Shown here: piece by piece, positions 1 through 8,389 of the stretch | Position numbering within the stretch: position 1 is the stretch's first letter | How the letters are laid out: every line of letters starts with the position of its first letter | NCBI GenBank assembly: GCA_965250115.1 | Contig: CBDFNJ010000002.1 | Location: 2,232,001-2,296,000 of the forward strand | Reading direction: 5' to 3' | Source of the DNA: CBDFHB01 sp965250115 | GTDB lineage: Bacteria > Acidobacteriota > Vicinamibacteria > Marinacidobacterales > SMYC01 | Length of the DNA stretch: 64,000 bases | Position numbers and translations under genes: made by a program | Notes under the pieces: generated by a model | What the model saw: the letters and a program-made list of their open reading frames with translations, nothing else | What the model was told of the DNA's origin: nothing | Database searches by the model: none

Positions 1-256
1 AGACCTTGCGCACGCCATACACGTCAAAGTTCTCTTGCCGTACACGACGAATCTCGCCGCGGAGTTGGACGTCGCGCTTCGCTCTCGCTGGCTGGCGGCT
101 TGGGTCCTTCTCTCTCGCTTTCTGCTCGTAATAGGTCGACGGGGCGATCGGAAGCATCCGGCAGATCGGCTCGACCCCGTAATTTTCACGGTTCGCGTCC
201 ACGAACAACACATTCACCTCTGTCGGCGGTCGAGCTCCGCCTGGGCGAAAAACGCC
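1..256 (-). CDS. IS3-family transposase OrfB, N-terminal part (partial)
   Basis: In the -1 frame relative to orfA the minus strand reads GVFRPGGARPPTEVNVLFVD and then a region with YGVEPICRMLPIAPSTYY, ending at the window edge with RQENFDVYGVRKV. This is the conserved N-terminus of IS3/IS51-group OrfB, upstream of the rve integrase domain that carries the DDE catalytic residues. The catalytic part lies outside the window. No separate start codon is obvious, as expected for expression by frameshifting from orfA. The upper boundary given is the overlap with orfA and is approximate. Confidence 0.82.
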
Positions 257-534
257 GACGCCTTGCGAAGGATCTCGTTCGCCCGCTTTAGCTCACGGTT
301 CTTTCGCTCAAGCTCCTTCAGCCGCTGACGCTCGTCCGTCGTCAGTCCCGCTCGTTTCCCAGCATCACGCTCTGCTCGCCGCACCCACGTGCGTAGCGTT
401 TCCCGCGTACAGTCAATCTTCGACGCAATCGATGAGATCGCTGACCACTGAGATTCGTGCTGAGCCTGCTGGTCGAAAACCATCCGCACTGCGCGCTCTT
501 TTACCTCCGGTGAATACCTGCTTCGTCTTGTCAT
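214..534 (-). CDS. IS3-family transposase OrfA
   Basis: This 106-residue protein is the DNA-binding half of an IS3-type transposase. The N-terminal half is a helix-turn-helix of the TnpA kind (MTRRSRYSPEVKERAVRMV, then TRETLRTWVRR around residues 42-53). The C-terminal half is a leucine-zipper-like coiled coil (LKELERKNRELKRANEILRK) used for multimerisation. In this family OrfA and OrfB are fused by -1 ribosomal frameshifting to give the active OrfAB transposase. Here orfB overlaps the last ~15 codons of orfA in the -1 frame, which fits. The start ATG at 534 lies about 50 bases inside the terminal repeat, the usual spacing. Confidence 0.93.
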   Translation of the reverse strand: MTRRSRYSPEVKERAVRMVFDQQAQHESQWSAISSIASKIDCTRETLRTWVRRAERDAGKRAGLTTDERQRLKELERKNRELKRANEILRKASAFFAQAELDRRQR

Positions 535-584
535 GACTCCATCCTCTCAAGAGTTGGAGTCTCCGGGAAACCCGGGGCGGTTCA

Positions 585-893
585 GTTGACATTCTTGATA
601 TGTACCACCGATTGCTCGCGTCGAATGAAGAGCTGGCGGAGAGCGAGCAGATTTCTGAGAAGAGGCTGCACTTCAGTGGCTTCGACGGAAACAACGAAAG
701 CAGGCTAATGTATTCCGCCACTTTCTTTGTTGAGAAGATGGGACGGTATGAAGAGATTGGCAGGATTCCGAACACGCATGCTCCTGTTGTTCACCGGTAC
801 GATGCAATGCTTGCCAAGCTGTCCGAGTACGGGAGCAAGTACCCGCTGAGCAAGGACGAGATAGAAGGCATTCTTCAAGCGGGGGACTGGTAA
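585..893 (+). pseudogene. yfbU: yfbU-like gene, 3' fragment cut by the IS3 element
   Basis: The reading frame is open from the first base after the IS end (VDILDMYHRLLAS...) and closes at 893. About 100 residues remain. They resemble the C-terminal half of YfbU: a MYH motif, ERR/EKR-type LHFSGFDGNNESR, and a closing LSKDEIEGILQAGDW that matches the LSANEINQII end of E. coli YfbU (family knowledge, compared from memory). YfbU is about 164 residues, so roughly the first 65 are missing, presumably beyond the IS. An ATG at 600 gives a 97-residue ORF, but it starts mid-domain with no Shine-Dalgarno in native position, so I call it a disrupted gene. Function of YfbU is not established. Confidence 0.8.
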
Positions 894-1086
894 GTCTGCT
901 ACCGCCTGCTACCAATACCCCCCAACGACACGTGAACAACACCTCATTCCGGTGATCCGTGCTGGTAACAAAATTGCTGCAACCCATTGAAACTGTTTCT
1001 CTACGTCCCGTGTTGTCCATTGTCGTTGGCTCAGCCAGACCCAATAATGGTTGCTAGAGTTCTGACGAGACCTGTATCCTCTGGCC

Positions 1087-1977
1087 TTGAACCTCGATGA
1101 TCTCGTAACACGGCTTCGCGACGGCGATCCGCGCGCGCTCGCGCGTGCGCTCACGCTCGTGGAGACCGGAAGTCCCGACGTTCGCGAGATTCTGTCCCGG
1201 GTCTTTTCGGAGAAACGTGCCGCCACGATCGTGGGACTCACGGGTCCCCCGGGAGTCGGCAAGAGCACTCTCGCCGATGGTTTGGCGGAGCGGGCGAGAC
1301 GAAGCGAGCGCTCCGTCGCCGTTCTGGCCGTCGATCCCACGAGCCCCTTCACGGGAGGAGCTCTTCTCGGCGATCGGGCTCGTATGGACGCCGGTGCCCG
1401 TGACCCCGCAATCTTTATTAGAAGCATGGCGACGCGGGGCCACGTCGGCGGCCTGGCGGATGCCGCTTTCGAAGCGCTCGTGCTTCTCGAGGCCTCCGGC
1501 AAGGACTTCGTTCTCGTGGAGACGGTCGGTGCGGGGCAGGACGAAGTGGAGATTGCCGCTGCTGCGGACGTGACCATCGTCGTGCTCGCGCCCGGGCTTG
1601 GGGACCACCTCCAGGCCAACAAAGCGGGACTCATGGAGATTGCAGATATCCTTGTCGTGAACAAGGCGGACCGAGAGGGCGCGGCAATCTTGACGGAAGA
1701 GCTTCGGGTTCACGGTGGCGGCAAGGCCGTCCTCGCAACGGAAGCACTCGACGGGAAGGGGTTGGATGAGCTTTACGCTCTCGTCACCGGTGCGACCTCG
1801 ACGAAGCCCGATCGAAGCCGCCTCGTAGAGAGCTGGCTGCACCACGTCCTGCAGCGGGCGGTGCGGGCGCGGATCGCGGACTCGGATTGGACGGCTGCCC
1901 TTCGCGAGATTCACGAGCGCCGCACAACACCTTACGAAGTCGCGGAGGCCTTGCTCGAGAGGATTCGGAAGATATGA
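1087..1977 (+). CDS. meaB: MeaB/ArgK-type GTPase, methylmalonyl-CoA mutase chaperone
   Basis: This 296-residue G3E-family GTPase protects and reactivates methylmalonyl-CoA mutase by gating adenosylcobalamin loading. The P-loop GPPGVGKS is at residues 53-60, DPTSPFTGGALLGDR (83-97) is a MeaB signature, the G3 region is ETVGAGQ (145-151), and the guanine-specificity motif is NKAD (192-195). Length is near the family's 310-330, slightly short at the N-terminus. The start is TTG at 1087; no ATG fits without cutting conserved sequence. The stop overlaps the ATG of the epimerase gene by 4 bases (ATGA), so the two are translationally coupled. The mutase genes are not in the window. Confidence 0.93.
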   Translation: MNLDDLVTRLRDGDPRALARALTLVETGSPDVREILSRVFSEKRAATIVGLTGPPGVGKSTLADGLAERARRSERSVAVLAVDPTSPFTGGALLGDRARMDAGARDPAIFIRSMATRGHVGGLADAAFEALVLLEASGKDFVLVETVGAGQDEVEIAAAADVTIVVLAPGLGDHLQANKAGLMEIADILVVNKADREGAAILTEELRVHGGGKAVLATEALDGKGLDELYALVTGATSTKPDRSRLVESWLHHVLQRAVRARIADSDWTAALREIHERRTTPYEVAEALLERIRKI

Positions 1978-2369
1978 AGATACATCACGTGGGGATCGCG
2001 GTTCGGAGTCTCTCCGAGGCTTCCGCGCGTTTCGGAGGGCTTCTGGGCCTCGAGTCGGGTGAGCGTTACGAGATTCCCGAGTTCGGCGTCAAAGTCCTTT
2101 TCCTACCGGTGGGGGATAGCAACCTGGAGCTTCTCGAGCCCCTGGGTGCCGCCTCGACGGTGGGGGCTTTCATCGAAAAGCGGGGGGAAGGCATCCACCA
2201 CATCTGCTTCGAGGTGGAGGACATCGAGGCCGCTCTGGAGGACTTCCGCCGGCAGGGCGCGCGACTCATCGACGAGAAACCGAGATCCGGCGCAGGCGGG
2301 CACCTCGTCGCCTTCGTGCATCCCAGGTCCACCCATGGGGTTCTGGTCGAGCTGATGCAAACCGTCTGA
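1974..2369 (+). CDS. mce: Methylmalonyl-CoA epimerase
   Basis: This 131-residue vicinal-oxygen-chelate protein interconverts (2R)- and (2S)-methylmalonyl-CoA, linking propionyl-CoA carboxylase to the mutase. It starts MKIHHVGIAVRSL, with the first metal-binding His at residue 4 or 5, followed by a second VOC half with GIHHICFEVEDIEAAL and the terminal HGVLVELMQ that carries the last Glu ligand. The length matches the family (130-150). The ATG at 1974 overlaps the meaB stop. A longer upstream ORF exists in this frame (from 1887) but would overlap meaB by 90 bases, so it is rejected. Confidence 0.93.
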   Translation: MKIHHVGIAVRSLSEASARFGGLLGLESGERYEIPEFGVKVLFLPVGDSNLELLEPLGAASTVGAFIEKRGEGIHHICFEVEDIEAALEDFRRQGARLIDEKPRSGAGGHLVAFVHPRSTHGVLVELMQTV

Positions 2370-2461
2370 GCGTCAGCGTCGCTCGTGGCGGGTGCATTGT
2401 AAAACCCATGCTCGCGTAATAGACTTTTCCGTTTGCGTCCATGGATAGGAGATAGAGCGTC

Positions 2462-3325
2462 ATGGCAGAGGCGAAGATCGGCGTCATCGGGGGAAGCGGT
2501 CTCTACAAGATGGATGGTCTCGAGGATATCGAGGAAGTCAGGCTCGAGACGCCGTTCGGAGAACCCTCGGACAAGTATGTCGTTGGCAAGCTCGCGGGCA
2601 AACCGGTGGCGTTTCTGGCCCGACACGGCGAGGGGCATCGCCTGCTTCCGAGTGAGCTGAACTTCAGGGCGAACGTCTTCGGGTTCAAGCTTCTAGGCGC
2701 CGAGCACATCCTTTCGGCGAGCGCGGTCGGCTCTTTGAAAGAGGACATTCATCCTCTCGACGTCGTCATTCCCGATCAATTCATCGACCGTACGCGTGGC
2801 CGCATCTCCACGTTCTTCGGTAACGGGATCGCAGCCCACGTCGAGTTCTCGAAGCCTTTCTGTGAGCGCTTATCGAAGCTCATGTACGAAGCCGGCCAAA
2901 AGACCGGAGCTCGGCTCCATCGCGGCGGCACCTACGTTTGCATGGAGGGTCCCCAATTCTCGACCCTGGCCGAATCTGAGCTCTACCGTTCCTGGGGCGC
3001 ACACATCATCGGAATGACGAATCTGCAGGAAGCGAAGCTCGCGCGGGAAGCAGAGATGAGCTACGCGACGATGGGGCTCGTGACGGATTACGATTGCTGG
3101 CACGTGAGCCATGAATCCGTCACCGTCGAGCAAGTCATCGAAAATCTCCAGAAGAACGCCGAGACCGCGCGACAGATCATTCTGGACACCGTAACTAACC
3201 TCGATCTGAGCGAGCCGTCGCCTCACGCGAATGCGCTCGCAACCTCGATCATCACGCAACCCGATTTCATCCCCGAGAGAACCAAGCGCGAGCTCGCGCC
3301 TCTCCTCGGAAAGTACCTGAAATAG
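2462..3325 (+). CDS. mtnP: S-methyl-5'-thioadenosine phosphorylase
   Basis: A 287-residue cytosolic trimeric phosphorylase that splits 5'-methylthioadenosine to adenine and methylthioribose-1-phosphate, the first step of methionine salvage. It has the phosphate-binding GVIGGSGLY near residues 7-15, FLARHGEGH around 57-65, and the family core CMEGPQFST (160-168) followed by SELYRSWGAHIIGMTNLQEA. VTDYDCW (about residues 209-215) matches the MTAP-type specificity segment. Length is typical. The ATG follows GGAGATAGAGCGTC. The next gene, a PfkB kinase, begins one base after the stop, so the two are probably co-transcribed and functionally linked. Confidence 0.93.
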   Translation: MAEAKIGVIGGSGLYKMDGLEDIEEVRLETPFGEPSDKYVVGKLAGKPVAFLARHGEGHRLLPSELNFRANVFGFKLLGAEHILSASAVGSLKEDIHPLDVVIPDQFIDRTRGRISTFFGNGIAAHVEFSKPFCERLSKLMYEAGQKTGARLHRGGTYVCMEGPQFSTLAESELYRSWGAHIIGMTNLQEAKLAREAEMSYATMGLVTDYDCWHVSHESVTVEQVIENLQKNAETARQIILDTVTNLDLSEPSPHANALATSIITQPDFIPERTKRELAPLLGKYLK

Positions 3326-3326
3326 T

Positions 3327-4235
3327 ATGTCCATTCTCGTCGTGGGCTCGGTGGCATTCGACGTCCTGAAGACGCCGACAGCCGAAGGAGACAATGTCCT
3401 CGGCGGAGCTGCGACCTACTTCTCGCTCTGCGCCTCTTTTTTTACCGACGTCAACGTCGTCGCCGTCGTTGGAGATGATTTCACCGAGGCCGAGCGACGC
3501 GTCTTCGGCGGAAGGCGGATCGATCTGGCCGGTCTCGAGATCGCGAGCGGCAAGACGTTTCGCTGGGGTGGGGAGTACAGCCAAGACCTCACCGAGCGCA
3601 GCACGCTCTTCACTGAGCTGGGCGTTTTCGAGACCTTCAAGCCGGAAATCCCCGAGCGCTACCGAGGCTCCGATCTGGTGTTCCTCGCGAACATCCATCC
3701 CGAGCTCCAAGTCGACGTCTTGAAGCAGGTCGAGAAACCGAGGCTCATCGGCGCCGATACAATGAACTACTGGATCGAGCGCACGCCCGACGAGCTTGCC
3801 CGTATGCTTCGCGGAATCGACGTCCTGGTCATCAACGACGAAGAGGCGCGCCAGCTCGCCGGAACCCACAACCTCGTCGGGGCGGCAGCCAAGATTCGAC
3901 GCATGGGACCTTCGACTTTGGTCATCAAGCGAGGGGAGTACGGCGTGCTCTGTTTCCGCGAGGGCGAGCGCTTCGCCACGGTGTCTTATCCGCTCGAGAC
4001 CATCGTCGACCCGACCGGTGCGGGCGACAGCTTCGCTGGCGGTTTCATGGGCTATCTTGCGAATCATCCGGACGCGGACCACTCCGTCGTCCGCCAGGCC
4101 ATCATCTTCGGGAGCGTGATGGGTTCGTTCTGCGTCGAGGATCTCGGCACCCGGAGGCTCGAGGCCTTGACTCGCGAGGAGATCCACGAGCGTTTCCGGG
4201 CATTCAAGGACCTCACCGACTTCGCCGCGCTCTAG
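3327..4235 (+). CDS. PfkB-family carbohydrate/nucleoside kinase
   Basis: A 302-residue ribokinase-like sugar kinase. The N-terminus MSILVVGSVAFDVL and the LGGAATYFSLCAS segment are the substrate-binding GG signature. The C-terminal DPTGAGDSFAGGFMGY contains the anion hole and the catalytic Asp (GAGD, D234). Translation begins one base after mtnP ends. That tight coupling suggests a substrate arising from methylthioadenosine or purine salvage (methylthioribose-like or adenosine-like), but the sequence alone does not settle it. It lacks the fold of MtnK, the usual methylthioribose kinase. A hypothesis worth keeping is a non-orthologous kinase in this salvage step. Confidence 0.85.
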   Translation: MSILVVGSVAFDVLKTPTAEGDNVLGGAATYFSLCASFFTDVNVVAVVGDDFTEAERRVFGGRRIDLAGLEIASGKTFRWGGEYSQDLTERSTLFTELGVFETFKPEIPERYRGSDLVFLANIHPELQVDVLKQVEKPRLIGADTMNYWIERTPDELARMLRGIDVLVINDEEARQLAGTHNLVGAAAKIRRMGPSTLVIKRGEYGVLCFREGERFATVSYPLETIVDPTGAGDSFAGGFMGYLANHPDADHSVVRQAIIFGSVMGSFCVEDLGTRRLEALTREEIHERFRAFKDLTDFAAL

Positions 4236-4270
4236 GGTCCTACCGATTCCCTCTGGGATGAGGGTACTCA

Positions 4271-4298
4271 TCAAGCTCTTTGTTTTGTGGAGCTTTGA
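4271..4298. terminator. Possible hairpin terminator between the PfkB gene and tRNA-Val
   Basis: TCAAGCTC and GAGCTTTGA can pair around a T-rich 11-base loop. The hairpin lies between two convergent genes (PfkB kinase on plus, tRNA on minus). There is no long U-tract on either side, so efficiency is doubtful. Confidence 0.3.
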
Positions 4299-4332
4299 CG
4301 CTCTTGGGTCCGCGTGCTACGGTGGTTGGGAG

Positions 4333-4407
4333 TGGTGGGCGATGCAGGATTTGAACCTGCGACTTCTACCGTGTGAAGGTAGCACTCTCCCACTGAGTTA
4401 ATCGCCC
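4333..4407 (-). tRNA. tRNA-Val (anticodon CAC)
   Basis: Read on the minus strand, the sequence folds as a full cloverleaf. The acceptor stem is GGGCGAT/ATCGCCC, the D stem ACTC/GAGT, the anticodon stem CTACC/GGTAG with loop TTCACAC (anticodon CAC, reading GUG valine), and the T stem GCAGG/CCTGC with loop TTCAAAT. The discriminator is A and the 3' CCA is encoded (TGG at 4333-4335 on plus). Confidence 0.97.
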
Positions 4408-4440
4408 GGTAGTAGTGACGCGATAAAGCTAACAGAATCT

Positions 4441-5415
4441 ATGACCGAGCTCCACTCCGCGACCGAGCTTCCGGCCGAGGTAGGAGAGCTTCCGGGAAAG
4501 CTCGTCTTCGAGCAGGTCGGCGCGCTGAGAGCTTCGGTCGAAAGCGTCATTCGAGGCAAAGCGGAGGCAGTGCAGCTGACGCTCGTCGCCCTGTTCTCGG
4601 AGGGACATCTCCTGATCGAGGACGTCCCCGGGGTCGGCAAGACCATGCTCGCCCAGACGCTGGCGCGCTCGCTCGACTGCTCGTTTCGCCGCATCCAGTT
4701 CACGAGCGACCTGCTGCCGTCGGATATACTCGGTGTCTCGGTTTTTCACCCCACGAGCGGTCAGTTCGAGTTCAAGCCGGGGCCGATATTCTCGAACGTA
4801 GTGCTCGCGGACGAGGTCAATCGCGCCACTCCCAAAACCCAATCCGCGATGCTCGAAGCGATGAACGAATCGCAGGTGAGCCTCGATTCCACGGTACATC
4901 GGCTGTCGACGCCCTTCATCGTGCTCGCGACGCAGAATCCTAGCGAGCACCACGGAACCTATCCACTTCCTGAATCGCAGCTCGACCGTTTCCTGATGCG
5001 AATCCGCATGGGTTACCCGAGCGAAGAGGACGAAAAGCGTCTACTGTCCGAGCAGCAGATCGATCATCCGATCGATTCCGTAACGCCCGTGATGACGGGT
5101 GGGGACGTCGTTCGACTACAGAAGGCCGTTCGCCACGTTCGCGTAGACGATTCCATCACCGACTACATCGTCCGCCTAGTGTCCGAGACGCGGAGGTCGA
5201 GCCAGCTCACGCTGGGCGTCAGCCCTCGAGGAGCATTGCTGCTTCAAAGGGCCAGTCAGGCCCGGGCGCTCATCGCCGGACGCGGCTACGTCGTTCCCGA
5301 CGACATACAGTCGCTTGCCGAAGCGGTGCTCGCGCATCGCGTCGTGGCGCGTACCGGGGGCCGGGCCGAGTCCGCACTCGAAGAAATCCTGGAGCACGTA
5401 ACCGTTCCCCTCTGA
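4441..5415 (+). CDS. MoxR-family AAA+ ATPase
   Basis: A 324-residue MoxR ATPase, a chaperone-like AAA+ protein that helps mature partner proteins. Walker A is DVPGVGKTMLAQT (around residues 61-73) and Walker B is VLADEVNRA (about 121-129), followed by the MoxR signature TPKTQSAMLEAMNE. The sensor region ATQNPSEHHGTYPLPESQLDRF is diagnostic. The gene starts an operon with a DUF58 protein (10-base gap) and a transglutaminase-like membrane protein, the standard MoxR neighbourhood. The ATG at 4441 has no clear Shine-Dalgarno. The start of the tRNA gene on the other strand is only 33 bases away, so the promoters of both must lie in a very short space. Confidence 0.92.
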   Translation: MTELHSATELPAEVGELPGKLVFEQVGALRASVESVIRGKAEAVQLTLVALFSEGHLLIEDVPGVGKTMLAQTLARSLDCSFRRIQFTSDLLPSDILGVSVFHPTSGQFEFKPGPIFSNVVLADEVNRATPKTQSAMLEAMNESQVSLDSTVHRLSTPFIVLATQNPSEHHGTYPLPESQLDRFLMRIRMGYPSEEDEKRLLSEQQIDHPIDSVTPVMTGGDVVRLQKAVRHVRVDDSITDYIVRLVSETRRSSQLTLGVSPRGALLLQRASQARALIAGRGYVVPDDIQSLAEAVLAHRVVARTGGRAESALEEILEHVTVPL

Positions 5416-5425
5416 TGCGATCTCG

Positions 5426-6365
5426 ATGATGGCCGTCCGTCTCACGCGCGAGGGGCGTCGCTTCATCGTTCTCCTGGCGATCATCGCTTTCGCCGCCTAC
5501 AACACCAGGAACAACCTCTTGTACCTGATGTTGTCGGTGGGGCTTGGCGTCTTGGTACTCAGCCTCGTCATGGGCTATCTCGCGATGGCGCGGCTTGCGG
5601 TCGCCGGCTCCGAGACGCCGGAGGCCTATGCGGGCGAGCCCTTTGGAGAGACCCTTTCTCTCGGAAACACGTCTCGCTGGCTCGATGTCTTCGGGATCGA
5701 GATAACTGACGGCACCGCTCCCGTGCCGCTAGTACCGAGACGTGGCAAGACGCTGTGCAAACGCACGAGGCTCTACCGAAGGAGGGGAGTCTACGAAGGT
5801 GAGCCGGTAGAAACGGCAAGTCACTTTCCCTACGGATTGTTCCGGTTTCGCCGCACGATCGACCCGAAGCGGAGTCTCGTGGTCTTTCCGAAGGTTCGGC
5901 CCGTCGAGGCATCGTGGCTGGCCCGCGACCGTCTCGCGGGCGGCAGTCAGGTGTTGCGCCGCGGTATCGGCGAGGAGTTCTATCGTCTGCGAAGCTACGT
6001 TCCCGGAGACCACGTCCATCTCGTCCACTGGAAAACCTCCGCAAAGCAGGGAGAGATCATGGTTCGTGAGTGCGGTGGCGTCTCTCGCGGCCCACTTCAC
6101 GCGCCAAGGAGCGAGCTACCGCTTCCGGTCGGCCACGCTCGAACTGCCTCCAGGGTGCTCGGACGATCATTTGCGGAACGTGCTCACGCACCTCGCGACA
6201 GTCGAGCCGACAGCAGAGCTTCGCGAGTGGGAGATCGACCTAAGAGCCGCGCTGGGGCGGGGTGAGACGATCGTCGCCCTCTCCATCGACGGGTCCATCG
6301 GGGTTGGACGGCTGGGGGCGCACCCCGAGCTCCACCTGGTTGCTCCGAGGATGCTGTTCGCGTGA
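5426..6365 (+). pseudogene. DUF58-domain protein, broken by an internal deletion/frame change
   Basis: The first frame (5426 to about 6065) encodes two N-terminal membrane helices, a beta-rich middle region, and the DUF58 signature EFYRLRSYVPGDHVHLVHWK...IMVRE. At that point the frame jumps: the continuation is in the +1 frame from GTG 6066, SAVASLAAHFTRQGASYRF, to the stop at 6365. In intact relatives a segment of roughly 30-45 residues, with the vWA-like Asp-x-Ser motif, separates these two pieces (family knowledge). It is missing here, so this is a deletion that also shifts the frame, not a single-base slip. In the original frame translation runs on to 6265 through low-complexity nonsense. 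The stop overlaps the next gene's start. Confidence 0.75.
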
Positions 6366-8389
6366 TGCCACGAGACCCCCGCGCCCTGATACGTGTTCTG
6401 TGGTGCGAAGTCTCCGCGATCGCGGTGGTTCTGACCGGAGATATCCCGTTGTGGCTTTCAGCGCTTCTCCTGATCTTGATTCCGCTCTTCGGGCTCGCCA
6501 ATCCCGCCGCCGAGTGGCTCGTGCCAGTCCGACGCGCCTCGTCGCTGACGGCGGGACTCTACCTCGTTTTCTTTCCCATCGACTGGTTCTACCTTTCGGA
6601 GCGTCTGATTTTCGCTACCGTGCACTTGATGTTCTACTTGAAGCTGCACACCCTGTTGCACCAAGAGAGCGACCGAGAGCGATCCCGCCTCGACCTCATT
6701 TGTCTCATAGAGATGCTGGCCGCAGCATCGATGACCGTCGATGCGATTTTCATCGTTCCTCTCACGCTCTTCGTCCTGGTCGGAACCCTCGTTCTCGTGC
6801 TCGAGCAGACGCGCCCCGCGAAGCCGAACCGCCGCATGCTGGCAATCGCGATGAGAACCAGTCTCACGGTTGCATTGCCCCTGCTGGTCCTTTCGGGGTT
6901 CATCTTCGTGGCCCTGCCTCGAACGTCGCACGGTGGATTTCGGCTCGGCGGCACTGGAATCACGGTGACGGGATTCTCCGAGAAAGTACGACTCGGTGAC
7001 TTCGAAGAGATCAAGAGAAGCGCCGACGTAGTGATGCGCATCGTCGCCAAGGACGCGCCCAGTCCGCCCCGCTGGCGGGGGCCCGCCTACGATCTCTATC
7101 AGGAGGGCTCCTGGACTCAGACGCTCTCGGGAGTCTCAATTCTTCCACAGGTCTCAGCGGGTGTCTTCCTGCTCGATCGCACGCGAGACGGCGCCAGGGT
7201 GCAGAGCGAAGTCTTCCTCGAGCCGCTCGACACCGACGTGCTGTTCCTGCCTCCGGCGTCTTCGAGTATCGCCACCACCGACCGTTACATCTTCATCGAC
7301 CCCTATCTCACGCTTCGTACGGGCCGCACCCGCCGAGCTGGCCGGCGTTACGCCGTCTCGTGGAACGCCGCGGCTCTGGATGGAAGCTCTCCCGTCGGCG
7401 GAGTGGAGAGACTATCGAGGACGCGCCGCGCCTTGCATACACAAGTGCCCGAGCTGTCAGGACGATCTCACGGGCTGGGCGCGGCGATCGCGACTGGGGA
7501 GAACGTTCTCGGCAAAGCCGCATCGGTCGAACGTTACCTGCGCTCCTCCTACGACTACACCTTGCGCCAGCCCGATCGCATCCACGCAGACCCTCTCGAG
7601 GATTTTCTGTTCGAGGCGAGAGCGGGCCACTGCGAATATTTCGCGACGGGGATGGTCATGCTGCTTCGATCACAGGATGTCCCGTCGCGCCTGGTCACGG
7701 GGTTCAACCGGGGCGAGCGGAACGGGGTCGGAGAGTTCGAGATTATTAGAAGGTTGGACGCTCACGCCTGGGTGGAGGTCTACGACGAGAGGCGAGGTTG
7801 GGTGAGCTTCGATCCGACCCCGCCGTCCCTCGATGCGGATGATATGCGGCAAGATGGCTTTTTGTCCCAGGGTATCGACTCGCTGAGAATGCTCTGGGAC
7901 ATGTACGTCATCACCTTCGACGTGGAGCGACAGAGGAGCGTGCTCGGGAAGTCCGGCGCCGCGGCCGACCTTGCGCTCCTAGCGGCGGGGCGAAGCCTGA
8001 GCGTCGCCGCAGGGCATCGTTGGGCGATCGCGGGGGGCTTGTTGGTCGCGATCGGCCTTTTTCTCGTCGCACGCTCCCGGTTCGGCTTGATGTTCCGATG
8101 GCGACTTCCGACTTGGCGTTTGCGGCGTTTTGGCCCGCGCACCGAGAGCCGGGTGCCCTTCTACGAGACGTTTCTCAAACGCCTGGAGCGTTTCGGCGTG
8201 CGAAAGCCCCTTGGACAGACCGCGGCCGATTTTGCTTCGGAGTGGGAGGACCATCTCCCCGGGATCCGCGAGTTGACCGAGATCTATTATGGTGTCCGAT
8301 TCGGCGGCGGCGATCTGAGCCCTGAGGAGCTTTCGAGGGCCGAACGGCTCTCGAAAGCCATCTGTCTTGCGGCGATCGGGGGAGGCTAG
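6362..8389 (+). CDS. TgpA-like membrane transglutaminase (DUF3488/transglutaminase core)
   Basis: A 675-residue membrane protein. The N-terminal ~190 residues form about seven transmembrane helices. A periplasmic segment follows and then a transglutaminase-like domain with the Cys-His-Asp triad visible as GHCEYFATGM (C424), DAHAWVEVY (H468) and SFDPTPP (D484). Another helix lies near residue 560 and a DUF4129-like tail ends the protein. TgpA homologues act on cell-envelope proteins and sit with MoxR and DUF58 genes, as here. The GTG at 6362 overlaps the preceding stop (GTGA), with an ATG three bases on. Because the DUF58 partner is broken, this protein may act without its usual partner. Confidence 0.9.
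   Translation: MMPRDPRALIRVLWCEVSAIAVVLTGDIPLWLSALLLILIPLFGLANPAAEWLVPVRRASSLTAGLYLVFFPIDWFYLSERLIFATVHLMFYLKLHTLLHQESDRERSRLDLICLIEMLAAASMTVDAIFIVPLTLFVLVGTLVLVLEQTRPAKPNRRMLAIAMRTSLTVALPLLVLSGFIFVALPRTSHGGFRLGGTGITVTGFSEKVRLGDFEEIKRSADVVMRIVAKDAPSPPRWRGPAYDLYQEGSWTQTLSGVSILPQVSAGVFLLDRTRDGARVQSEVFLEPLDTDVLFLPPASSSIATTDRYIFIDPYLTLRTGRTRRAGRRYAVSWNAAALDGSSPVGGVERLSRTRRALHTQVPELSGRSHGLGAAIATGENVLGKAASVERYLRSSYDYTLRQPDRIHADPLEDFLFEARAGHCEYFATGMVMLLRSQDVPSRLVTGFNRGERNGVGEFEIIRRLDAHAWVEVYDERRGWVSFDPTPPSLDADDMRQDGFLSQGIDSLRMLWDMYVITFDVERQRSVLGKSGAAADLALLAAGRSLSVAAGHRWAIAGGLLVAIGLFLVARSRFGLMFRWRLPTWRLRRFGPRTESRVPFYETFLKRLERFGVRKPLGQTAADFASEWEDHLPGIRELTEIYYGVRFGGGDLSPEELSRAERLSKAICLAAIGGG

Larger units (their letters stand above)
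1..584 (-). mobile_element. IS3-family insertion sequence (partial, runs off the left edge)
   Basis: This is the left part of an IS3-family element read on the minus strand. It holds a complete orfA and the start of orfB. The outer end is marked by a terminal inverted repeat whose last bases read, on the minus strand, TGAACCGCCCCGGGTTTCCC, ending at 584 in the TGAA typical of IS3-group ends. The other end lies outside the window, so the target-site duplication cannot be checked. The sequence directly to the right (from 585) is in frame with a yfbU-like gene, so the element sits inside that gene. Confidence 0.88.

Noticed and set aside
4333..4440. Integration site of a prophage at tRNA-Val
   Set aside because: No integrase, no repeated tRNA 3' end and only housekeeping-type genes lie nearby.
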